DNA from: Spirogloea muscicola
Lineage: Eukaryota; Streptophyta; Zygnematophyceae; Spirogloeales; Spirogloeaceae
Reading direction: 5' to 3'
Length of the DNA: 18,644 nt
Assembly: GCA_009602725.1 (NCBI GenBank)
Contig: WELB01000161.1
Coordinates: 201,222-219,865, forward strand
Positions within the stretch are counted from its first letter, which is position 1, and the number at the start of each line of letters is the position of its first letter. A program made the position numbers and the translations under genes. Below, one piece after another: positions 1-9,640 of the stretch. The notes below the pieces were generated by a model. It worked only from the letters and a program-made list of their open reading frames with translations, had not been told where the DNA came from and made no database searches.

Positions 1-1
1 C

Positions 2-1873
2 TCCGCCGCGGCCCCGCCGCCGCCCTTCCGCCCGCGCCCGCCGGTGCCGCCGCCCCCGGACTTGGCGCTGGCGGCTCGCCTGGCGCACGTCACGGTGGTG
101 GACTCGAGCGGCGCTGCGCTGCCCGTCGTGGACCTGTGGCACGACCGCCGCACCCTCGTCGCCTGGGCCCGCCACTTTGGGTCCGCAACCGCCTCCTCCT
201 TCATCCCGCGCGCGCTGCGCCACCTTGCGCCACCCCCCACCCCACGCTGACCTACTCACCCTGGCCACGCCCCACAGGTGCCTGCTCTGCAAGAAGCGCG
301 CCGCCGCGCTGGCCGCCCGCAAGGTTCCCCCCCTTCCCATCAAACCTTTGCTAGCCCCCATGGAACCCCCGACCTGCACCGCCTCCAGAGGCCTTCACTC
401 CTGATGGCTTCTACCCACGCCCGCCGACTGTGGAGTTGAGCAGCATCAAAGATAGGCCAGGCTGCTGCTGCAGGCCGAGCTGGACCGCGCGGGGGTGCGG
501 CTGGCCCTCATCGGGCCCGGAAACGCCGAGCAGGTTTGCTGTGGCTACCCAACTGGGCTTCTCACCTGACAGTCGGCTGACTGCTCCCCTCCCGGGTCCT
601 TTGGAGCGTGCCAGCTTGTGCTTTACTTTCAGGGGAGGCTGTATGAATTGGTAATCGTTGCCACGTTGACGCCTTACTTTACGGTCTCTTGTAGTAGCTT
701 AGACGTGAAGGATTGAGAGCGTGTGCATCGAAGGCCGAGTGTGTCATGCCGCACTTGAGGGCTTCAGCAGTGCCTGTTCGAGTCTTGCTTGCCAGACAAC
801 GCCCTTCACACGTGCTCCTTCTGCTTGCTATCCAGGCCCAGGGGTTTCGCGATAGTGTCAACTTTCCAGGAGGTGCATCTCTCGCTTGAACATTCTGTTG
901 CAACCTGCTGCCTCTTATCTCCCTTGATACAGTGGCAATTGGCTGCCTCTATCTCTCTCTTACCTTGGCTCAAATGTATAGCTGATGTGCTCACCTCCAC
1001 TGTCAACTTTAGCTCACGATAGAGGAAATGGCTGCGGATGCCTGTCGCAGATGTATTTGCTGACCCAGAGCGAGCAACATTTCGGGCCCTTGATTTTGAG
1101 TCAGGGGTTGGCTCTGTGTTCAGCCCAAAGGTATGTTCCTACTTGTCACAGCTGCGCAAGCTGTCTCCTTGTTGCCTCCATTTGTGCGAGGACTTATTTC
1201 TCGGTCTTTAGGTTGTGCAGAAAGCAATATATCCCTATGGCTTGGACAGGCTGCGGTGAACCTCGTCAGCGCCACTTTGGAAGGCTTTAGCCAAGACTGG
1301 GGCCTGTCATTGCAGCCAGACACGATCATGAGGGGTGCTTGGTGAGCACGCCCCCTGTGGCATGCACGCTCGAGCACAAAAGTCTCTTTGGCTGTGCTCC
1401 GAGTACAAGTACAAGTGCAAGGCCATATTTAGCCAGAAACTTGGGTGACCATTATTGTGCTGCCCTGGCTTTCTTCTTTTCTTGGTCCCTCTCCCTGATG
1501 AGGCCGTAACGGAGCTTGTTGGGCTCAGGCAACAGGGTGGGCTCATCGTAGCGGGGCCTGGCACCGACAAGCTCATCTTTCTTCACAAGGTCTGTGAATG
1601 GCAACATTGGAAGTGATTGCCATCATCATAGCCTCATCAGAGTATGCAACGGTTGTAATGCACCACCTTAAGAAGGTCATGGGTCTGAGACAGGTCAACC
1701 ACGCTCTCAATCGCTTTGCTCCCTGAAGTTGCATGTGGAGGCCCATAGCAACCTCTACGTGGAGCTATACAGCACACATTGATGAAGCTCATGTTGTGTT
1801 GCAAGCGCAGGATTCACAAGCTGGCGATGAACCAGACCTTGACATTGTCATGCAGGCCTGCTTGTCAGATTGA
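2..1873 (+). CDS. AhpC/TSA-type thioredoxin-fold protein (PRXL2-like), 5' partial
   Basis: Spliced model: exons <2-180, 278-323, 474-533, 836-872, 1051-1130, 1250-1341, 1529-1589 and 1811-1873. All junctions are GT-AG and all phases agree, giving 205 residues in the window plus a TGA stop; the start lies left of the window. After a Pro/Ala-rich stretch that could end a plastid transit peptide, the protein reads TLVAWARHFG-CLLC-KKRA (Cys about 61 and 64), then RLALIGPGNAEQ, NFPGDVFADPERATFRAL, WQQGGLIVAGPG and a C-terminal AGDEPDLDIVMQACLSD. This is the order expected in the AhpC/TSA antioxidant family (PRXL2/FAM213 relatives), where the CxxC supplies the redox-active thiols; target and cofactor are unknown. 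Plastid location is inference. The least certain points are the 836 acceptor (842 also fits by phase) and the weak donors at 324 and 873. It is convergent with the FIP37 gene. Confidence 0.88.
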
Positions 1874-2272
1874 CGCACCCAATGCCCACTGGATGTGTGG
1901 TAGCCGCCCTGCTGTCAAGCAATCCTGTACGTCTGTTAGCACAAGCTGGTTCTGCAAGTCATCTAAGTTGCCTACATCTGCATAGGCACATCTTAGATAC
2001 TTGCTTCTCCAACAAGCGCACGCATCATAAGGCACACATTCGTAAGCATGGCAGTCCTCTAAGCACCTCGTAAGTGACCAGCAATCATGGGTCTGTTTGT
2101 CCCTATAGTTAAGGGCACTCTTACGAATTGACTTTGCTTGTAGCCACCGTGGCAGACCAGAGTAATGTTTTCGCAAAGAGGCAGTGAAAGAAACCTGTCA
2201 TTTACTGCAGGCAACACGAATCCTACCTCTGTGATGCATCCGTGAGTAATTTGAAGGATCGTCACAGTGGCT
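1874..2272. other. convergent intergenic region / 3' UTRs
   Basis: This 399-base gap between two converging stop codons should hold the 3' UTRs of the PRXL2-like and FIP37 genes. I see no TGTAA-type algal polyadenylation signal on the plus strand, no repeat and no convincing coding frame. Short open frames here do not resemble any protein I know. Confidence 0.5.
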
Positions 2273-5200
2273 TCACTGTTGCTCACGTCTATCTTCTGTG
2301 ACTGGTGGCCGTTGCTGTTGCTGCTCAGCTCTCTCCGCCCCTCTGGGCTTGCTCTTGCCGCCCACTTCTCTAAGTCTGCCGTTGCTCTTGCCTCCTCCTC
2401 TGCTGCCACCCTTTGGCCTTCCTCGCAGTGCCTGGAGCTCGTCTTGCTGCTGCTGTACTTGTCGGTGGAGCCCATACAGCTACACGAGCAACCCACACAA
2501 GCGCTTTCAGACACCCCAACAGGGAGACCACTGGCAAGAAGCCAGTGTGCTGTTAAGTAGGAAGTACTATGCACATTGACAAATTAGAAAGCAACTGTAC
2601 AGGTTGTGGTGCAGACCGTTGTCTGAAGCTTCTCTGCATCATCGTTGATGTCGTCAACATACTCTTGAAGTTCTGCAAGTGGAAAGTGCACACAAACAGC
2701 TGAAGTCACCCGATAGCTCCAATCAGTCTCAACCTGGAGTGCTCAATGCAGCAATGAAGTTGCTTGCACACAATATCCGTCATATTCGACGGTGATTTGA
2801 CGTGAGGGTGCAAGAGAGTCGCAGTCATGAAAGCGTTTAAGTGCTGACCACCTAGCTGAAAGCAATCTCGTATTGGCAAACCCACACAAGGCACCCACCT
2901 TGGTAACCCTTTCTGAGCTCAGCATTCAGCTGCTTCTGTATTGCCAGCTTGTTCTCCAGCTCATGCATCTGCATTGCAGCCACCAAGGGGTGATCAAGCT
3001 TACACTGATACGGCCTGATGCAGCCTCACAGGTTGCCGCATTAGATTACCAAATCGATTTCCACTGGCTGTCGTACGATGAAAGCCAAGGTCAGGAATGA
3101 GGCTCACCTTGCCTTCAGAAGCCTCACGACCTATCTCCTCGTTCTCTTCCTGCAGCGTACGGCACTTGGCCATGAGCATTTTCCCATTCTTGCTGTCTGG
3201 GGTAAACCGTACAGCTGCCAAATCATTCTGCAAGTCCTTGGCCTTCTTTTCTGCTGCTTCCAGCTCGGTCTGCATCAAAGGCGCATATTGATGTTAGAGC
3301 ACCTCTGCGCTTTCAGGGACTCCTGCATAAGCTAGGGCTAAGAAAGGAGACATGCATCCAAGTGCACCTGATTGTCAGAGCCAGAAGTGATGCTTAGGCA
3401 GGGCGCAAATGGACGATGACTGGCTTGTCATGCAAGTGCCAAGGGGTGGCTCAAAACCTTTACAACAGTGAAGTTGTGCACCCAAGAGTATGTACGCTAC
3501 ATTGTGGCACTTGAGTGACACGGGTGTAAGTGCGAACAACCATGCCCAATGCCAGGGAAGGCCCAGGGTACATCACTTACCTTCAGCCTTGTGAACTCAG
3601 CATGATTGACTGGGTCTAGTAGAAGCTTCCGTGTCTGCGTTAGCATAACACTTCAGTCAGCATACAAAATCAGCTCTGTGCAGGCTTTGAGCAATGACGT
3701 CATTGTCTTTTGTCCTAGATCCAGTTGTGCTGATAGCAGCAGATGGAGGAACGAGCTATCCAAGTGGCATGCTGAGGCATGTTGACTATGAACTCAGTTG
3801 CCAAGCAGAGTCGTTGGGTGCCAATTCCTGTTGTGTGATTGTCACTGCACATGCTGATGTGCATCACTCTTGCAAAAACAACTCCCCAATTACCTGCATG
3901 GGCTCTGGCTTCATCATCTCCTTCATCTCAGATAGAATGCCCTGCCCACATAATCTATGGCAGTGCTTAGCCTCCAGATTAAGTGCAAACTTAGGACTAC
4001 ATTGACCTCGTACATGAACCTAAGCCCTGACCTGAAGCTGCAAACACTCCCTGCTGGCTTATTCAGCAAAGTTAGCTTCATAAGTCAAGGATCAGAGCTA
4101 CCTTCAGATCTGTAATTTCTTGCTCTTTGGCAGAGAGCTTTGCCAGCATGGCATTCTCCCTCCTCTTAGCAGCTCTGCACTGCATCACAGATGACATGCA
4201 TTACCAACCAGTTCAGCTCAGCGCAGAGTGACAGGCTAGCACATGGCGACCTGCTTGGCCTTGGGTTATCCTGACCCACCACCACGATAGCTGTACTGGG
4301 CAGCCTCACACTTGTCCAGAAAAGAATGTGGGATACCTGATCTTGCAGCTGTCTCTCTGGCCTGTAACCGCGACACAGCTTTCGTTAACGCTTCTGGATC
4401 TGGTTAAGATCAGAGTTGAAAGCAGGTCAGGACCTCAAGTACTCTGAAGCAAGCGCAAACAGAAGCATGCACAACTGAAGACTACCAAACCCTGCTTGCG
4501 CAGCCAGTAGCGGCCAGAGATATGGAGCTGTGCATTTGAGGCAGATGCATACTTGGCTGTGTTGACAGCCCACTGAGAGCTCCAGATTCAAATATCTGCT
4601 GCCACTGCCCCAGCTCCAAGATTGCGGTATCGAGCTTCTCCTGCAATGAGCACAACAAGCTATGTACATACCCAAATTGTTGGAAACATTGACCTACACA
4701 ATTGACGGGTGGGACTGAAAGATTTTCCCATCAGCCGCCCAGAGGCAACCGTAAGACAAGCCTGGCCTGAGGGAACCCCCTGCACAAACTATAGGTAGAA
4801 TGCATGACTTAGCAAGCTGTTCTGAGTTCAGTTTTGTCACCTGTAAGGACTTGATATGCTTTTCCTTGGCCTCCAAACTGACAATGACAACAATGTGGCA
4901 GTATGGTGCTTGGTCTGAAGATGGCACCAAGGTGGGGCGACAGTAGGGCGACGGTAGGGCTAGGGATTGGCATTGGATAGGCAAGCGCAACCACTACATG
5001 ATTGACATTAAGCATGGACCTAACATTGATTCATATACTGGCTCCTGCATGCCTGACTTGGTGGTTGCAAGGTGGAACATCTTGCGCAACTACTCGCACA
5101 CACATGCTGTGGCTTCATATCAGCTTGCAGCTAAATGATATCAGGCCCTCCTACCTAGGGCTAATCAGGTGTTCATGGCACTGCCCCATCTCAGGGTGCC

Positions 5201-6286
5201 GCAATTGTATGTATTCAAGCAGAATAGGGGTACCTTCCACGAAGATTCAAAATTGTGGTGGTTGCGAGCTCTTCGCCTGCAGTGGCGTCACCATATATCT
5301 GCCCAACCCATGCCCGGCGTCAGCATCAGTGTCAAGTCCTCTTCCAGCTGCCTCGATGTCTGGTGCCACCTAGCATGACAGGACATGGGCGTTGCATACT
5401 GCCTTCCGCGTCACCTCAACTTCAATGAGACAGGGCTGGAGCAATCTTCAAAAGACGTGACGCGCTCTGCTGACTCTCAATGGTAGGGGTGGCGGGGCCA
5501 CAGCAGTGGCTGACATACCTTCTTGGCAGGGTAGAGGTCGTCATCCTCCTCCTCCAAGTCGTCGAATGGCCTTTTGCTGGCAACAGCTCCTGCACATGAA
5601 TGAAAGTGATGGATCGACTGACGCTCTCGGACCTGACAAGTTCCAGCAGGAGCAGGTTCGTGTTCCCGAGGACAGGCTCAGCTGCAGCGGCTGCCTTGAC
5701 TAAGTTTTGCAGCCATGGCTGCCATGGGACGAGGCAGGTGCGCGCTACTAAAAGCTCTGCCGCAAGTGCGATCTCCAAGACCTAAAATCCAAGAGCTAAA
5801 GACCTAGGAGCCAACAACCCAGAGCCTGCAAGCTAGACAGCCTGACACCAAGAAGAGATCGTCCAGTTGTGGCACTGAGGCTCCTCCTCAGCAGCAGCTG
5901 CCAAGCACGCAGGCGAGGCAGTGGCAATTTTCCAGCAGTCAGGTGCTCTCTAGCTCACCCCTCTCCTTGGTCCCCTCCTCGGGGTCGTCGCCACCAAAGT
6001 CGAAATCGTCCTGCCAGTGGTCCGACCGGAGCCAAGGCGAAGGGCTTGTGTCAGTAGAACGCTGAGGGCTCCAGTTGGTCTCATGGCGTCCTCTCAGGGA
6101 GGCAGCACCGGAGCGGCGAGCGAGGCCGGTGCTCGGGACAAGCTTCGGCACAGGAATGAGTGGCAGAGACAACAAGACACTGGGGAGTTGGCGGCACCGA
6201 CGGCAGCCGGGTGACCCAGCCACGGCAGCTCAGAAGGCGGAGCGAGGGGAGGCTGAGCCGCCGACCTCGCCGTAAATGTCCGCCAT
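2273..6286 (-). CDS. FIP37: WTAP/FIP37-like subunit of the m6A methyltransferase complex
   Basis: Exons in transcript order: 6286-6266, 6010-5959, 5589-5519, (5359-5308 doubtful), 5276-5234, 4877-4841, 4640-4553, 4399-4337, 4172-4102, 3941-3894, 3634-3581, 3269-3108, 2968-2899, 2672-2617 and 2479-2273 (TGA). The full chain is 364 residues, or 344 if the doubtful exon is dropped and the next acceptor is moved to 5268. The protein opens MADIYGE, then an acidic DDFDFGGDD block and FDDLEEEDDD, as in plant FIP37. It continues with TTTILNLRGSL, KEQEITDLK, KLLLDPVNHAEFTRLK and the family signature FTPDSKNGKMLMAKCRTLQE (from about residue 222), then more coiled coil. The tail is RG/Gln-rich (RGRPKGGSRGGG, AEQQQQRPP). 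In this family the protein is a nuclear coiled-coil scaffold that holds METTL3/METTL14-type enzymes (MTA/MTB) on mRNA. The acceptors at 5276/5268 and 4172/4179 are ambiguous. Identity is firm; the exact N-terminal splicing is less so. Confidence 0.92.
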
Positions 6287-6365
6287 GGAGGGGAAGGCCC
6301 CGGCGAACCCTGTCAGCCGCCGCGGCGAGCTGCCGGCACTGCTGCCGCTTCCCTCCCCGTCTCTT

Positions 6366-6428
6366 AATACACACGTTTTCCGTCTGGCGTGCCCACTTGC
6401 ACCTTCCAAGGGGGAAGATGTGTGTATT
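6366..6428. repeat. imperfect inverted repeat upstream of FIP37
   Basis: AATACACAC at 6366-6374 pairs with GTGTGTATT at 6420-6428. The similarity continues inward imperfectly (GTTTTCC against GGGGAAGA). It lies 80 bases upstream of the FIP37 start codon, at the boundary with the transposon-rich region, and may be the scar of a nested or inverted tail copy. Confidence 0.6.
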
Positions 6429-6550
6429 CAGAGATGGGGAGGCCATGTGTGGCCAAGTACGAAGGCAAGCACATTGACAAATGTACGTCACATGCTGCTA
6501 GGCTGACCCGCTCAGTAACCACGAGTCCGCACATAGAGGTCGCTAACTGA
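6380..6550 (-). mobile_element. LINE-like 3' tail fragment, minus orientation
   Basis: Read on the minus strand this gives the last codons of the repeated LINE ORF (ACTCGTGGTTAC then TGA at 6514-6512), followed by its 3' UTR. The UTR segment with the GCAAGCACATTGACAAATGT stretch (6463-6482) recurs inverted at 9655-9720 and more weakly at 8494-8560. No tail hairpin remains at its end, so the copy is truncated or overwritten next to FIP37. Edges are approximate. Confidence 0.6.
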
Positions 6551-6599
6551 GCGGGCCGGGCACAGCAGCAGTCGGCACTCTTATTAGGGAGTGCCTGAG

Positions 6600-6900
6600 C
6601 TTTCCGGCTTGTCGGCTTTTGCCTTGGCCACTGCAGTCGCTGTGTACTTTAGCGCTTTTCTGGCCCCTTCGCACCTTGTCAATTGATTTCGGGCTGGCTG
6701 TTCACAGCCCTTGGCCCCCTTTGTAAGAGCCACATTCGTTTTGTTCTGGCCCCCTTCGAACTTTCTTCATTCCTTTTTTCTAAGCTGGCCAACGACAGCC
6801 ATCGCCCTCTCGAATTTTCTCTTCTTTCCAACCTCTTTCAGATATTGTGCATTGTGCACCACTTGGGCTGGTCTCAGCCACTGCTTCACAATCGAAGAGC
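6600..6900 (+). mobile_element. LINE-like 3' UTR/tail debris, plus orientation
   Basis: This non-coding, pyrimidine-rich stretch has the wording found after the LINE stop codon elsewhere in the window: repeated 'TTTAGCGCTTTTCTGGCCCC' and 'TTCTGGCCCCCTTCGAACTT' motifs. The tail hairpin is at 6691-6710 and a shorter one at 6866-6879. At least two overlapping tail copies are present. No coding part is visible. Confidence 0.5.
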
Positions 6901-6951
6901 TGTTTCTGTAACGATTTTACATGGCTGGAATGTCAATGCAGCAGTAACGTA

Positions 6952-7051
6952 TTGACAGATGCCTGGAGACTAGACACCTCATCCGGCTGATAAATAAATT
7001 GACTGTCAGTGCCGCAGGAAAGGCTTGACAGATGCCTGGAGACAGTCAATT
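6952..7051. repeat. 19-bp direct repeat and 11-bp inverted repeat
   Basis: TTGACAGATGCCTGGAGAC occurs exactly at 6952-6970 and 7025-7043. AATTGACTGTC at 6997-7007 is the exact reverse complement of GACAGTCAATT at 7041-7051. Together they form a compact 100-base repeat module between the LINE debris and the GC-rich LTR-like segment. The origin is not recognised. Confidence 0.75.
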
Positions 7052-7069
7052 CCACCAGGCTGGGCAGCG

Positions 7070-7610
7070 TGGCTTCAATATAGAGCTGAGAGCGGCGCAA
7101 CCCGGAGTCGTGACACGCGAGACACCATGGTGCTGGCGCTGGAACGGCGACGGGAGGTGGCAGCGCTGTAGACTGCCTTGACGGCGTTGTCAGCCGTTAG
7201 TGATGACGGGAACGATAGACGGCTGACGATAGCCTGGGGTTAGTGACCGTCAGCTGCTAGTGACGGGGGACCGTCAGTACGGCGGTGGTTGCCGATGGAT
7301 GGGTAGATTGTCGGTGGTAGCCCGTTGATAGCCGTCGACAGGTCGTGGACGGGTCGTCAACGAGAGACTGGGTGCCAAATGTCCCACCCGGGCCCGTATG
7401 GCCGGGCTTACAGTCCGTCGGGCTATATAGAGGGCACCCGAGATGGGAGAGGGGGTGAGTTCTTCACCCAACCTCGGACCCCTGGACCCTTGCCCCTGCA
7501 GTAACCGTTGCTCAATTTTACCGTTGTGGCCCCATCCCAATGCCTCCCCGCTTTTCCTTGCGCCGCCGGCAGCCCGGGCTTGGCGATCCACAGCATTCCT
7601 TACGATTTCT
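7070..7610 (+). mobile_element. possible solo-LTR or promoter remnant with TATA box
   Basis: This GC-rich segment does not match the LINE fragments around it. Positions 7185-7285 hold imperfect repeats of TTAGTGA/CTAGTGACGG and ACCGTCAG. From about 7379 the sequence begins TGTCCCACCCGGGC and holds GGGCTATATAGAGGGC (TATA-like, 7420-7435), an LTR-promoter style arrangement. No gag/pol reading frame, matching second LTR or clear target-site duplication was found, so the assignment is tentative. Confidence 0.3.
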
Positions 7611-7629
7611 ATCCGGGCTGGCTTTCACA

Positions 7630-8160
7630 GCGAGAGAAGTGGCAATTCCAAAAGAAGAAGGGCTCGCCCATTGAGAATATGGGCTGGAACAGCCAGCCCA
7701 AAAAAGAATGAACAGAGTACAAGAAGAGGGGGGGGAAAGCCAGGCGAAGCCCTAAGGCGAAGCAGCAGAAATGACAAGCACACAAGAAAAAACAAAGCAG
7801 CTACTAACCACTCAGTAACCCCTGCTAAGCAGGCGCAGGTCGGAGAGGCTATGCTCCTGGAAGTATGTCCCCTGGCCAGAGCCAGAGGCAGCAGCAAGGG
7901 CTCGGCCAGCACGCAGGTGCAGCGCACGGGCCATGGACCTCTGCAGCGAGACGGCCAGGCGCATGCGATACACCTGGGCCAACGACCCGGCGGCGGGGAA
8001 GTCCACCGGCTCCCCATGGAAGCGGCGGGCAACGGCGTGACGAGCAAGTTGGTGGAGCAGTTCGAGCCACCGAGCACCCAACGCCCCATGAGTGTCGATA
8101 GCCAGAGGGAAGAACGCGTCGGCTGGCGGATGGTCGGCGTACTTGGTCACCAGGGGTCTG
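7630..8160 (-). mobile_element. LINE-like C-terminal fragment with 3' tail (copy a)
   Basis: On the minus strand an open frame of about 112 codons ends at 7812. It reads KYADH, AFFPLAIDTHGALGARWLEL, SLAQVYRMRLAVSLQRSMAR, ALHLRAGRALAAASGSGQG, SDLRLLSRGY and stop. The same peptide recurs in six or more other places in the window. A PLA(I/V)D-x-HGA(L/F)G block followed by RxxSLQRSxAxALHLRA resembles the C-terminal part, after the reverse transcriptase, of non-LTR retrotransposon proteins; that family call is inference. The 3' UTR runs about 110 bases to the tail hairpin at 7699-7681 and ends CTCAATGGGCGAGC plus a pyrimidine run. No RT or endonuclease motifs remain. It is the most intact copy in the cluster. 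Confidence 0.65.
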
Positions 8161-8639
8161 CAGCACTCCCAGGCACTCGCGATTCACCAGCGTGCATTAG
8201 CCCAGGCTAGTGGCTTCCGTAGTGGTGGTTTGGCTCCTCAGTATAGCTTGTCAGATATGCATGTGCTCACTCGGGGAGATTAGTGTCCCCCTTAGCTAGC
8301 TCATTACCCACTTAACAGGACATTTGTACGGCTAGAATTGGCCTCCCTTTCAGTTTCATGCGCACCGCGCGCCTTCTCTCAAAGGGGGCAAGGGCTGTGG
8401 ACAGCCAGCCCGACAAAATCTCAACAAGGTCCAATGGGCCCGAATGCGCAGTCGCAGAAGAATCTTCGTGTATTTGAACAAACAAAGGCCAAATGGCCAA
8501 TGCCAAGTACAAAGGCAAGCGCACTAAAGACATCTCAGAGCTTGAGTAGGATGGCTCACTCAGTAATCACGAGTGAGGAGCCGCACATTTGGAGCTAGCA
8601 GCCGGAAAGTAATTCCCCTGACGAAGCCAGAGGCTGCAG

Positions 8640-8970
8640 CTAGAGCAGCCGGGTCGCTGGCGCAAGTGTACCGTATGCGCCTGGCCGTCTCGCTGCAGAG
8701 GTCTATGGCCCGCGCGCTGCACCTTCGTGCCGGCAGAGCCCTCGCTGCTGCCTCTGGCTCTGGCCAGGGGACCCACTTCCAGGAGCCTAGTATCTCTGAT
8801 CTGCGGCTGCTTAGCAGGGGTTACAGAGTGTATCGTAGCTGCTTTGTTTCTCTGTGTGCTTGTTTTTCTTAGCGCTTCCCCTGGCCCCCTTCTCGTACTT
8901 CGTTCATTCTTTTTTGGGCTGGCTTTTCCAGCCCCTATCCTCAATGGGCGAGCACTTTCTTCTAGAGCAG
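8640..8970. repeat. 9-bp target-site duplication pair around copy b
   Basis: CTAGAGCAG is present at 8640-8648 and 8962-8970. Removing one copy plus the 313 bases between them rejoins the minus-strand LINE copy h as CTGCTCTAG followed by CTGCAGCC. Confidence 0.75.
8649..8961 (+). mobile_element. 5'-truncated LINE-like insertion with target-site duplication (copy b)
   Basis: This 313-base insertion begins inside the LINE ORF (SLAQVYRMRLAVSLQRSMAR, ALHLRAGRALAAASGSGQG, SDLRLLSRGY). The usual TGA after RGY is replaced by AGA. The 3' UTR, tail hairpin (8916-8934) and terminal CTCAATGGGCGAGCACTTTCTT follow. It is bounded by exact 9-base copies of CTAGAGCAG at 8640-8648 and 8962-8970 and interrupts the minus-strand copy h. 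The ends therefore define the element's true 3' terminus and show 5' truncation typical of target-primed reverse transcription. Confidence 0.75.
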
Positions 8971-9064
8971 ATCAGCACGCAATTGCAGGGCGTGGGCCAT
9001 GGACCGCTGGAGACAGCACAGCCCCTCAAAGCCCCACGGCCCCTTTGCAACGTGGTCACCACCA

Positions 9065-9640
9065 ATGTGGTGGACCGGGGCTCTCTGCCTCGGAGGCTGG
9101 CCATGCTGCAGCGAACGCCGCTCGCAGCAAGGCGGCCAAACACGCTGACCACCCGGCTGGGGACGAGTTCATACCCCTGGCCGTGGATGTGCACGGGGCT
9201 CTCGGGTCCCAGCGGCTTGACCTGCTAGCCAGGTTTGCGCAGCGCGCTGTGTCCCGCAGGCGTGGTGAGCCGGCTGACTTCAACGCCGCTGGCTCGTGGG
9301 CCCAGGTCTATCGCATGCGTCTGTCAATCTCCCTTGTGGGCCCAGGTCTATCGCATGCGTCTGTCAATCTCCCTCCAACGGTCCATGGCCCACGCCTTGC
9401 ATCTGCGTGCTGCCATGCTGGCCTCTGGCTTTTATCAGGGGAATTATCTTCCGACAGCTAGTCTGTCAGAATTGAGGCTCCTCACTCACAGCTACTGAGC
9501 GGTCCATCCTACAGCCGTTCTGACATGGCATTTTAAGGCCGCCCTCCATCATTTGGCCCCTCTGAACCTTTGTCCATTGTTTTCGGGCTGGCTTGTCACA
9601 GCCCTTGCCCCATTTGGAGAGCCACTTTCTCTTTGCGAGC
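9065..9640 (+). mobile_element. LINE-like C-terminal fragment with 3' tail (copy c), frameshifted
   Basis: The frame from about 9065 reads AARSKAAKHADHPAGDEF, IPLAVDVHGALGSQRLDLLA, EPADFNAAGSWAQVYRMRLS. A 40-base tandem duplication then shifts the frame by one; the other frame resumes with MRLSISLQRSMAHALHLRA, SLSELRLLTHSY and a TGA at 9496-9498. The tail hairpin is at 9585-9604 and the terminal segment CCCTTGCCCCATTTGGAGAG follows. Non-functional. Confidence 0.65.
9296..9374 (+). repeat. 40-bp tandem duplication inside copy c
   Basis: A 39-base identical segment starting GTGGGCCCAGGTCTATCGCA is at 9296-9334 and again at 9336-9374, giving a period of 40. Perfect identity points to a recent event. 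The duplication adds one base modulo three and so breaks the LINE reading frame. Confidence 0.9.

Larger units (their letters stand above)
8392..9012 (-). mobile_element. older LINE-like copy split by a nested insertion (copy h)
   Basis: This minus-strand copy is in two pieces. The upstream piece at 9012-8962 encodes RSMAHALQLRADLL. The downstream piece from 8648 reads the LAAASGF...GNYFPAA equivalent, then LLTRDY and a TGA at 8562-8560, then about 150 bases of UTR to the tail hairpin at 8411-8392. Copy b (8649-8961) sits between the pieces in the opposite orientation. Confidence 0.65.

Noticed and set aside
730-800. tRNA-like GTTCGAGTC and GGCCGAGTG motifs
   Set aside because: The flanking bases do not form a T stem or acceptor stem, and the stretch is within an intron of the PRXL2-like gene.
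2059-2574. 171-codon minus-strand open frame as the FIP37 terminus
   Set aside because: Phase from the preceding exon selects the other frame (LYGLHRQVQQQQDEL, stop at 2275-2273), which continues the coiled coil.
4337-4361. 25-base micro-exon reading PERQLQDQ joined to CRAAKRRE in FIP37
   Set aside because: The 63-base alternative (PEALTKAVSRLQARETAARS) fits phases on both sides and reads better as the family's coiled coil. The acceptor is still uncertain.
5701-5725. MAAMAAKL as the FIP37 start
   Set aside because: Its donor (GTCAAG) is poor, and the upstream exons 6286-6266 and 6010-5959 have a good GTGAGC donor, fitting phase and the plant FIP37 acidic opening.
7443-8210. 255-codon plus-strand open frame
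   Set aside because: It is the antisense shadow of LINE copy a. The opposite strand carries the peptide that recurs in six other places.
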